From Stichopus chloronotus (lineage: Eukaryota; Echinodermata; Holothuroidea; Aspidochirotida; Stichopodidae): a stretch of 64,000 bases of DNA. The notes under the pieces are model-generated. The model was not told the origin of the DNA. It made no database searches and was given only the letters and a program-made list of their open reading frames with translations. Below, in pieces: positions 48,331 to 58,533 of this stretch. The stretch is from contig CM037849.1 in NCBI GenBank assembly GCA_021234535.1, forward strand, positions 14,666,571 to 14,730,570, written 5' to 3'. The stretch's first letter is position 1; each line of letters opens with the position of its first letter. The position numbers and the translations under genes were made by a program.

Positions 48331-48585
48331 ACGGAAATTGCAACTCATCTGGAGATGGATGGCTCGACACCATTCACAAGCGAGCAGTTCAGTCTAGTGA
48401 TCGACGGGCTTGTGGTCGCCCAATCATCCACAATTTTGGGAGCTGCCACCACCTGGATTGAGGCATTTTATGTTTTCAATCTGGGCTACATTGATACAAA
48501 CATTGATGCCAAGCTCCCGATGTCAAAGACAGTGAGATTGAAGGTGAATGAGCTAAACGCCGCACAATGTGCAGGGCTGGCCTAG
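48331..48585 (+). CDS. putative last exon of an unassigned gene inside the transposon
   Basis: A long polypyrimidine tract and TTTCTTTCAG acceptor precede an 84-residue open stretch ending in TAG. It includes EMDGSTPFTSEQFSLVIDG, VVAQSSTILGAATTWIEAFY, VFNLGYIDTNIDAKL and KTVRLKVNELNAAQC. The AFYVFNLGY part distantly recalls uncharacterised animal proteins related to SAM-domain-containing families, from memory only. A phase-0 entry is needed. It could be a captured host exon or the element's own gene. Confidence 0.4.
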   Translation, partial: TEIATHLEMDGSTPFTSEQFSLVIDGLVVAQSSTILGAATTWIEAFYVFNLGYIDTNIDAKLPMSKTVRLKVNELNAAQCAGLA

Positions 48586-50125
48586 ATCACGGCCTAGAAT
48601 ATGTGGTCTTTTTTGTCTCGCCTAAACTTGTTTGAGTGGGAGACTCAGCGGTCACTTAGGGTAGTTGTATTTGACATTTGCTTGTTATCAAGTTGATCTT
48701 GCCATTACTTGTGAATCCATTTGTCACATATATCCTCTTGAGCATGCATCACAGATTAACTTCACATGGTGAGAGACGGTTTATTTACATGAATTCTAAG
48801 TAATGCATCTCTTGTTCTTGCACATCCAGTACATTGTTAATAGCAGATACTGAACAGTTCAGTTCCAAAAGAATGTCATTACTAAAAGGTGTTCCTGTGT
48901 AGCCTAACCTATCCCTTCTAGGTCCACTTTGTTGCGTGGTATGAACTATGTGAATCATTTTTCGACTGTCTACCCCATGCACAACATGACAAAAGTATGG
49001 GATTCACTCCCACGTTGTGATGGCCTGTGTGATGACCTACTTAGCAACTTGAGATACCTTGTATAGCATGTTAATGGAGTGGATGGCCTTCATATGCTGC
49101 CAATAAGTGAATAGTGCTAACAAAAGCACCCAGGTTCAGCCAGTATACATTTACACTTCAGATTGCCTTGTTTGGCCGAACTGTCCCTTTAGGGGACATC
49201 ATACAATCCATTTTCATGATATCGTATAGAATATTCAAACCTTGACACAATTCACATTCTGAATCTGAAAGGTTGTGTGACATGCCACCAAAAAGAGCTG
49301 TTTCACTTGTCGTTAAAGAATTAAGTCCTTCAATGAAAGATCTGTTGGAATTATTTCAATATCTTTTACCGTTCTCAAAATATGGGTCTTCAAAGTTTGA
49401 TGGTTTCTGAAGAAACTAATTGCTGTGCAAAAATAATGATGTGGAGTGTTGCACAGTGTGAAGATTTCTTTTGTTAACCCTATATAAATTATATCTTAAT
49501 TACTGATCATACATATTACAGTTTGGTGAGTGATATGGATATTTTTCAAGGAAAAAATTTGAACTTTTATATTAAACCCATCAGGGAATAACAATTGTTA
49601 TCAGTGTCCTTGAAATTAATTTTGAAAAAAACAAAGACTAACATGTGCCACATAATGTATGTCCCTCTTTCGATGTCACATATTTGCATATTTAGCTCAT
49701 GTTTATTCATGATACAAGTGTGAAATAGAAATTTACCTGTAAAATAGTCAATATTTGATGGATTTTAATGGGAATTGTGGCTATTTTCTGGATTTTTAAC
49801 GCTTTTTACATCAAATATCCAACTATATTATTTCCATGCCACGCGACCTTGAAGTATTATGCTACGGGGAGTGTGCTAGCTTGTAAGTTCATCTTAAAGT
49901 TACTCATCCAAATGCAATGTGCAAACCTTGATCTGACTCTTTTGTGTTCTATTTCCTTATTACCTAATTGTTTGTTATCCTAACTACTGTACATCTAAAC
50001 GAGAGGTGGAGCTGAATATAGTGAACAGAGTTAACTTGCTGTTGTGTTCCTGTTTATCATTTTGTAGTGCCCTGTTTAATCCCTGTGACTGAAACTGGAT
50101 CAGGCAAGTCCATTGGTATTGACTA
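48586..50125. other. transposon interior, right: no gene recognised
   Basis: AT-rich, with no repeated structure until the right subterminal array begins near 50,126. The open frame at 49,768-49,983 is hydrophobic and Cys-rich without recognisable family. Confidence 0.35.
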
Positions 50126-50575
50126 GGGGACTGATCGACCAGAATGTAAATTAGTCGGTCAATATAGACTAGAAAAAATTAGTCGGAGAGGGCCTAACGG
50201 ACTAGCATTTTTGCTGGTCAAAGAATTAGTCGGTAAGAACCGACTAGAAATGGTGTTGAAAATTAGTCGGGAGAGGCACCAAACCGACTAGCGTTTTTGT
50301 TAGTCAAGAATTGGTCGGTAAAAACCGACTAATGTGACCGACTAGCGATTCATTGGTCAGTGGCAACGGACTAACTACACCGACTAACAAAGTGGCTAGT
50401 CGGTCTCGACAGACCAATTTTCAATTAGTCGGTGTGTCAATGCGGACTAGTCGGTGAAATTAGTCGGTTGTGACTGACTAAGTATTAATTTGTCGGTCAT
50501 TACCGACTACTTTATAGTTAGTCGGTAGAGGCACCATCCTGACAAGCAATTTTGTTGGTCAGTGGACCAGTTTAG
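50126..50575. repeat. right subterminal repeat array of the transposon
   Basis: About 450 bp with some twenty variants of ATTAGTCGGT and its complement ACCGACTAAT, in alternating orientation and spaced mainly 15-30 bp. Neighbouring pairs can form hairpins (for example ATTAGTCGGTAAG/AACCGACTAG). It is denser and less decayed than the left array. Confidence 0.85.
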
Positions 50576-50585
50576 GTTTTGTGTG

Positions 50586-53189
50586 TTGAAGTATACCGCA
50601 CTTAGTGAAGGTACTACCAACAAAAATAGATGGCGTGGTTACCTGGCATAAACATTTACCCGGGTGTATGTATTTCGACCTCTATATGCAAACAAACACT
50701 GTCTCAGATTGCATGAGAAAACAGATATGTAAGTAATTATGTTGATAATAAATAAGTTGTAGTCTGTAGGATTGTATTGTGAAAAAACACTTCTTAGGAT
50801 ATGAAAGGCTAAGAAACTTTTACATGCTATGTTCATATTCCTCATTTAATTCTACTTTGACAAAGGACACGTTTTAAAACGTTTGTGGCCTCGTGTAAGA
50901 AAATATATATAACATTTTCACGACTGTATAAATGCATGCAATACTTAAAATTAGTTTTGATTTTTGAGACTTTTGATCTTTATTATCTGACGTATAATGT
51001 CATCGGTCTAAGGACCAATACAACAGCTCACATACACGTATCCACTCATCAACCTGAAGGCGACACACATTCTAAAATTGTGGCACATTTAACATACTTT
51101 TCAACCCTTGAAATTGGGCATGGCGCCAATTTACCTTTTCACTTACTGATTTTTGCCTGAAATATTCGACTGTTTTATATTACATGTGTTACATCTATAT
51201 TTAATTAACAAGGACATTGAGAGATGTAGTGTAGACAATGCGATAAATAAAGGTTTTATTTAAATGTTATCTTTGCACTGATGCTTGACACCAACTCTCT
51301 GGAGAAACTTAAATGTTTTATCCTTCCAAGATGTGTCAGGTTATTGAAAGTCACAGCTAGGTGGAGTTCGAGATACTTTTTTGTACACTCACCCACATAA
51401 ATGTTTTTATTTTGATAGTACTAGCCCATAAGGTACCCACTAACATGGAGTAATGTGATACCAAGTTTTAATCACTTACTAAATACGACAATTGAGAGGG
51501 GTAGCTATAAGGTGGGCTTCAATACCTTGATGGAGTGCAATCAATATCAGCTGCAGGTGTACTGGAAGTGATAGGTATTTCAAACTAATCAATTAATACA
51601 TTTTAATTCTTATATACACGTATATATCATCATGAAAAAGTCAAACTTGTAATTAAACTTAATTTGATTGACATATTAAGTGGCAATATATATAATTCAA
51701 CATAATATGTGGATATAATACAAGTTTTTTTTTTTTTTTTGGACCACAACTTACTACAAATTACTTTGAAAGATGTTCTTGTTCATGATGAAACATGTTT
51801 TCTTTTCCTTCTGCCATAAATTAACCAAGCAACGCAATTTTTAACAATCTGTAGATTACTCAGGAAACTCTGATTAATACCGTCCATAATACAATAATCG
51901 ATATTAGAGAGGAACTATGACGTAACAAGAGTCTTAATTTGATCAAAATTTATGTGCGGTTTGAGCTTATAAAGTTTACAAAGAGTAGCAGAGGCAGAAG
52001 CAGAGGGTACCGGTAACAGAGATTTGTTGTCCAAACGTAACCCTATTTGCAAACACCAAGACTTTTAACAGAATTGGGGAACGCTACACAATCACCAACA
52101 GTCACAAACAAGACCAATGTGACCCAAAACACTGTCACGGCCTACAAGAATAACTTCGGTTTTACTAGGGTTAGTGGTTTATAGAAAGTGAGAATTCACC
52201 CAAGAATTCAAAACGGAAAAACACTGGGGAAACACCAATGCAGTGTTGAAAACAATTACACTTTGGTATGTTGAAAGAACTCTTCAAAGGGTTAATAGGA
52301 AAACTTCTTTCTATGCGGATCAATCACAACATTACGTGTGATTCCAAACGTGAAATGGACAATTTTGAACTATTTCTGCCACATCTGCAATTTTTGCTAT
52401 GGGGGTAAACCGAAGACACTCTGTTATTAAAATGTTGAACCGTTTCCGGTAGTTAATCATCTTGCATACGGAAACATCCACCCCAGAAATAAAACATATT
52501 TCAAAAGAAAATATGATATCTCAGTTTCAAAGCAATTTCATTAACTTCTTTGTTCACCTCTCCCTCTGTTACACAAAACACTCAGAAGTACACACACACA
52601 AAACGCTGAAAAGTGCCATAAAAGTATGACTTTTAAACAAAGCGAAAATTGTGATTCTCACTGTTAATATTGTTATTTAATTATGAAGTATATACGATGC
52701 AGCAAATGGGCGTTATTTAGACAATTCTTAAACGAAAAGAAAAAAGATTGCAATAAATTATTAATGTTTACCATACTACCGACAATTTCAGTAGATAATG
52801 ACGACGTGATTCTCGTTGTGTATTGAGAAAGTATGGTTTCTGACATTTACCTGACTATTGGTGAAGAAAAATGGACAAAAAAAAATGCAACACGTTGCGT
52901 AACTATTTTTTGTACGACAGTTGATATCGTTTTGAAATGAATAAATGAAAGTTAAGTACATACGGTATGTCATTCCAAGGAAGTAGTCAAATTTCTCTAT
53001 CAAGTGATTATTTTTATTTAGATAATATTAATTTTAGAAATATTTTTATTCCAGAAAAAAAAAGCACTGTTTCAGTCAGTTCGCCTAGTCTCTGGAAGGC
53101 AAATACAAAAAATTATTATAGCTTGAGGGAAAGGTGGAGATTCGCAGTACATTGATGTTTAAGAAGTGTTACCATGCCTCCTACTTGAC
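50586..53189. repeat. FREP3 3' flank, block D right part
   Basis: Continues the block cut at 40,090 and aligns with 13,600-16,640 behind FREP1. It includes a shortened LINE tail remnant at about 51,760-51,900 (minus) and a T-run at 51,727-51,740. No gene seen. Confidence 0.75.
51760..51900 (-). pseudogene. LINE RT tail remnant (paralogue of 14,987-15,360)
   Basis: Keeps the AWLIYGRRK-type stretch and its upstream part (CCATAAATTAACCAAGC, CTGATTAATACCGTCCATAA), but the LHWL...LWN region is deleted. Confidence 0.5.
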
Positions 53190-54200
53190 TTAGAGAAAAC
53201 ACAAAAATATAGAATAAATAAACTGGTATTTATTTTGTCCGTACATGACACGAAGATAGGACGCGTGCTTCATAAAAACAATGTACAATGCCATTCTGCG
53301 AAAGTCGATAACTGTAATGAGTTGCTTGTCGTAACAAAATAAGAGCTCTCTGGTCAGAGAACCTTCATTTTTTGCAGTTGAGTGTGTGGTCATGGATGGC
53401 TGATGTGACCGATAGACGCCCTGGTATACAAATGTCGTTTGGTTTAACCAAAGTAGAATCCATTCTTATCACAAGTACTTTTAAAAAGATAAATGACATT
53501 TGACTTTTAGCTGATTGGGGTTTGATATTTTAGTGGGAAATAACTGCTGACTTTGCAGGTTGAAATACGATACGTCATTTCGTGTTAATATCCTTAAATC
53601 TGCTGAGCAGGGACTTTCTTAATATCAGAGATGGGTATCTAACAAAAGGGATACTTATTACATAAGCAATGTCTTTGTCATTATCTTTTTCTACTCCATT
53701 TTTAATAAGTAGGTGTTTGTCTAGGAATTTCTTAACAAAAATTTTATAATTATATCCTTTGGACTTAGAAACTAGTATCAACTTTGAAATTTCTTCCTAA
53801 AAAAGTGACCACGTTACTATAATTCAATACGAGTATCCAGGAAAGGCGATTGTTTGGGGCCAATTTCAAATGTAAGCTGTAGGCTTGGGTTGATGCTTTA
53901 GAGTGAATCTTTTAAATTTAGATACACGATCTAGAGAATCAAAAACCAGAATATATCATATACATATCTGACGTAGAGAAGGGGCTTACAATTTAATTGC
54001 TTAAACTGGTTTTCGTAGTGAGCAAAAAAGAAATTTGCAAGGACAGGCCACAGTGGGCTACCCATAGTTACCTCATCAATCTGAGGTAAATTTACTGTTA
54101 TGCAAGAAATATCCTCCTGTTGGAATCTGAATTTAGACGCCGTTTTACCTCTCAACTGCGCTATCAGGCTGACGACCAAGGTCGTAAAGTTTTAGGCAAA
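53190..54200 (-). pseudogene. Penelope-like retroelement fragment (RT and possible endonuclease remnant)
   Basis: Minus-strand reading gives VTMGSPLWPVLANFFFAHYE, RYVYDIFWF where YVDD is expected, FEIGPKQSPFLDTRI, then after frameshifts FLDKHLLIKNG and IPFVRYPSLILRKSL. This is RT motif B onward in the Penelope-like order. Still further, SAIHDHTLNC resembles the conserved His/Cys part of the GIY-YIG endonuclease that ends these elements, at low certainty. Stops and shifts throughout make it dead. It is a different lineage from the copy at 28 kb (VTMGSPLWP against VAMGSSFAL). Confidence 0.7.
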
Positions 54201-55009
54201 ATGGAGTTAAATAACCAGATGTCGCAACACTCTCTATGTAGGACCCCTAAAGGACGAACAAAGCGGAGCCTAACAATCAGTTGATGGAAAGAAACTGTCT
54301 TTTCATACTCACCAGATGGTCGGAAACGTCACTTTGTGGGTGTTATAACCAAATTTAAAATTTCCCAAATTAATTAAAGCAAAAGTAAAGCTGTGAAAAT
54401 GCTTGTATATATCAGATGGGTTGAGATGAAGCAAATGTCATAAATTATGCATTCTCCCTTCTATATTCTTTACAATAAATATTTAACAAACAAATATTTA
54501 TGGGTCTGGACATTAATGAACATGAACACATGAACATGTAATCAAGAGACTCGATAAGTGTAGTGTGTATATTTGTTCTTACTAAGCCTGGAACATGGGT
54601 GGGGGAACATTAGCGAGTGTGATATGGAAATATACGCAGTATGCTCCTGTTGCATTGGCGCAGACACAATTTTTTTCCAGGAGTCCCACCAGCGATCGAA
54701 ATGTACCAGAAAAAAAAGACAAAACATAAAAATTACCCCCACCCCACATTATTGGAGATCGCCCTTTCCAGGCTCAGCAAGAACGGTGAAGAGAATGGAA
54801 TTGTCAGTATTTACTTGGATGAAACATTAATATCACATTTGTAGTTTTAGACTGAAAAAGTCTGATCAAATTTAAACATTTCATGATGAATAATGTTCTT
54901 GATTGAAATTAAGATCAGAAAGTTGGCATGATCATCATTTCGTGGATGTAGAGTGCGATGATGTACACAAACTTGCTTTTAATTTACATTCTCTTTCAAT
55001 TGTTTCTGT
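54201..55009. other. intergenic stretch with no recognised feature
   Basis: No similarity to other blocks noted. The overlapping open frames at 54,542-54,844 lie on both strands and have no family resemblance. Confidence 0.4.
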
Positions 55010-55955
55010 TCTTCTTATGTTTCGCTATCTTTTTTTTTAAATTTATTTTTTCTCTTTCTTGAAAAGCTGAAAAACACGCCAGTAATCCATTTAAGTTGGT
55101 AGAGTTGGGGAGGGGGGATACCGCCACCATAACCATATGTTAGCTCCGTCACTGTATATTCACCATTACCATACTTTTAATAGATATGTAGTTAATATGT
55201 AGACTTTAAAACTACATGGTTCTAGGACACTGGTTTCCACAAAATTATGCTACTATTTAAGAAAGCAGAATAGACTATGTGGGACAAAATTAGTATGTAG
55301 AGTAATGTTGACCCTACACATGTTATACTTTATGTTGCATTTCATATATGACTGATGCATGCAGCATAAAGTGAATGACAAGAATGAATCATATACATTA
55401 ATCATATATACATATACATTAATCAATCAAAATGCAATTTTAGCAAAATAACGTACAGTACAAAGATATAAATTTAAGAGAAGACAACCTGATTTTAAAA
55501 TTTCGCTACTATAGCTTCTAATTAAATCAATTCCAAAACTCAGCAACATAGCAGTAGGGTTAGGAACTGGATTAGACCCCCACACCCCTACATGTTTTGA
55601 TGTAAATCTCTGTCCGTCAGTTTATAGACCTGACCAGTATTCAGAATTTCTAGACACTTGTACTGTACAGAGTTGCTTTGTTTGCAATTGTTTTTTGGTT
55701 TGATGTTCTGATATGTTTTCTGTTCTTTCCTTTTAAGCCTTATTACAGTGACAAATGTTTTTTTTAAAACATGTTTGTATAGGATTAGGGAACTACAAGC
55801 TTATAGCATAGAGAAGATTTAATCATTACACAGGTTACTTACAAGACACAAGGCCATCAAATCTCCTTTTCCACCCACCAAACTGGAGGCCACATACATT
55901 CTAGGATTGTGGCACACGTAACATATTTTTGCAGCTTTGAAATTGGACATTGTGA
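55010..55955. repeat. FREP4 distal 5' flank: block R2 copy b and shared block
   Basis: The stretch 55,010-55,225 aligns with 3,650-3,860. The stretch 55,480-55,955 aligns with 16,680-17,160 ahead of FREP2. Between them, 55,230-55,470, nothing is recognised apart from short ATACATTAATCAT repeats near 55,390-55,425. Confidence 0.6.
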
Positions 55956-58533
55956 CCATTTGCCTTCTTATGTAATGATTACTGTCTGAAATATTTTATT
56001 AATTTCTTTTGCATATCTTATATGTTCATTGACGTATGTAGAGCAGACAATGCGATAAACTTGTTTTTCTTTTCGTAACATCTTGAAGTTAACATTTGAC
56101 ATTATCGCTCCAAAGGACACTGCATATTGTATCCTTCCAAGACGTTGTAGCTTATTCGAAGTCACAGATCGGTGGTTAGTTCGAGATACTTTCTTGTAAC
56201 ACACACGAACATAAACATGATGAAGCAGACAGCACTAGACCATAGGGTACCCACTGATCATAGCTAATGTGCAAACGAGTTAAAGTGACTGAATACCACG
56301 ACTGAGAAAAATGGGGGGGGGGGGATAAGGGGGACTAAAACTTCATTGTCAGTTTGAGTGATTAAACATACCTGGATAGACAGTAATCTATATTAGCTTC
56401 CAGTCTAGTAAAAGAGATAAATATTTAAAACTAACGACAAAATACTTTTTAATTTTTTATACACGTATGTACCATCATGCAGGAAGTGAAACTAGTATTT
56501 TTTTTTCTTTGATTAGAATTTGAAATTAAAATATGTGTAACTCAACATAATATGTGTATGTAATATAATTGCTTAAGAGAACACAGATTTTATTGTATAA
56601 ATATTGCATAAATTGTGTAAATATCTTGTTTATTTTTTGGACTACAGCACATAACAAATTAAACCATTAGCAATTTTCCAAAAACCTGTCAGAGTTGGTA
56701 GTACAACGCATTTGCTGGCCCCATTAACTAAATTAACGAAACATGCTTAATAATTAAATTATCTTTTCTATTACCATCCTTGACTTGGTTTCTGTTCCTG
56801 GAGATAATAAATATTCGCTGTAGAATAAGAATCTGGAAAGAACATTTGCTAATAAAGGCTCCGTATACTGGTTTTAGATTGCACGTTTTAGCTGAGGATT
56901 TAAACTAGTAAATATCTGAATTACGTTAAAATATTCACTTTGCTTAACGCAAAGCATCACGGTACCGTTCTTCATTTCTTGCCATGTAGTGTTCTACGTT
57001 ACCTCAATTTCAACCCTACACTCAGGTCACTCTCCCCATGGTTTTGAAACTCTTCCTTATCGACAAGCATACTTGGAAACTCTTTTCCATAAACATGACT
57101 GAAAGGAAATGGACTTAAGGTGCATGGTGCATTGCAAAATAAATAAATGAATAAATAAATAATAATAAAAGTCTGTAAAATTTTGGTGTTGGCATACTAA
57201 GTACATTAAGAAGTACCAACTAGACATACTGCAATATACACAATATTCAGCTGCAGGCCCTTCCCAAACAGTCTTTCTCGAAGACTGTTTTTTTTTAAAT
57301 TCCCCCCCCCCCAAAAAAAAAAAAAAACAAGGAAAAAGGATTAATCTTTGTGTTTAAATTTAAAAAAAAATAACGTAGTGCTCTTAGGGAAGACACAGAC
57401 GATTTTCAAAACAGAGTAAAGCAGATTGCTGTTCACTTTATAATAGACAACGTCAAACACATATAGCAAATACGTTAGCAACAGTCTATTTTACTAAATG
57501 AATGGAAACAAATAAAAAAGAGTTTGACAACTTGAAATTGATTTTACTGGATTCATCTTTCTTCATAGAGATACATCTTGATTTACTATATTCCAAATTA
57601 ATAAAAATGAAAACAATCAATAAAAGGAACAGCACGTAAATAATAACTGAATAATATTGAAAACGTGTCAAAGTTGCAGTTGAATTTACACTACTCGTTA
57701 CACTCCTGTGATATGACATGTGATATGTAATCTAAGAGAAAGTATTATCTCAAATCAATTATTTATGAGCAATTACAATCAAAACTAGTCAAAGTTTGCA
57801 AATACTCAAAAATTAAATAATGATCATGTGTGTTCGTGTGTTCATTAAATTCAAAGCTACCCATTCAGGTAAATTAAACTGACTAATTGTGTATCGTTCT
57901 TGTTTTGCAAACAGCAATACACACGACGTTCAAGTGTATGTTGACAAAATTAATGTAACAAGACATTGTACAGCAAACCAATATATTGACATTATATCGT
58001 AAAGTAATTTAAATTGCATTATGTTCTGTAAAATGTTACGGAAGTGGATGTTACACCACTTTAGAATCTCTTGGTTTGAACATTTACCCTCAGTATATAA
58101 GTAATCTTTAACAAGTGTCACAGAACATCATGAACTAGGATAGTGAAAAAATAAGTCAGTATTTTAGTTAATTCTAAGCCATCATAGTTTAAAGGATTGA
58201 AGATTGTTCATTACAATATTGGCATTTGGGGAGAGAATTCTCTACAGAACAAGAGACGCACTATGTTGTCCATGTCGAGGAAACTGAGATTCGTAATATG
58301 TACGGAATATTACAAGACACATTTTACTTAATATCTAGCTCAACTGAGGAACTCTTTAAGAGCATTTCATAAACATTGTCACTTCCTAAGCAGTTCAAGG
58401 TCCCCTTCGAATACATGTCGTCCTTCCCTTCATTATCACTTGATCAGTGGATACTTGGTGATCATCACTTCATTCTGGTTCAAGACTCTCTTGTTTTCAT
58501 ATCATCTCGAAGGTGCTGTCAATTTATACAACC
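55956..58533 (+). promoter_or_regulatory. FREP4 upstream region
   Basis: Aligns along most of its length with the FREP1 and FREP2 5' flanks. It includes a G-run at 56,312-56,323, a C/A-run at 57,302-57,325, the third relic of the minus-strand frame near 56,690-56,870, CTGACTAATTGTGTATCG near 57,880 and the conserved last 240 bp before ATG. No TATA box is evident. Confidence 0.4.

Larger units (their letters stand above)
40091..50585. mobile_element. 10.5-kb CACTA/EnSpm-like DNA transposon
   Basis: The left end begins CACTGAAAACTAAAACTAG. The right end, read on the minus strand, begins CACACAAAACCTAAACTGG, giving terminal inverted repeats of about 20 bp that extend imperfectly through CACTGACCA. 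Just inside both ends lie arrays of degenerate TTAGTCGG/CCGACTAA repeats in both orientations. The flanks are CTCCTTT on the left and TTGAAG on the right. The paralogous flank reads CTCCTTTGAAG at 13,596-13,606, so a TT was duplicated on insertion. A CACTR terminus, subterminal repeats and a 2-3 bp duplication are hallmarks of CACTA/EnSpm elements. No recognisable transposase is visible, so it may be non-autonomous or too diverged to recognise by eye. Confidence 0.8.

Noticed and set aside
40091..50585. Classifying the element as hAT, piggyBac or Tc1/mariner
   Set aside because: The flanking duplication is TT, not 8 bp, TTAA or TA. The CACTG start and subterminal arrays fit CACTA/EnSpm better.
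54542..54844. Open frames at 54.5-54.8 kb as a gene
   Set aside because: Three overlapping frames on both strands, no conserved motifs, no paralogue in the window and no splice context.
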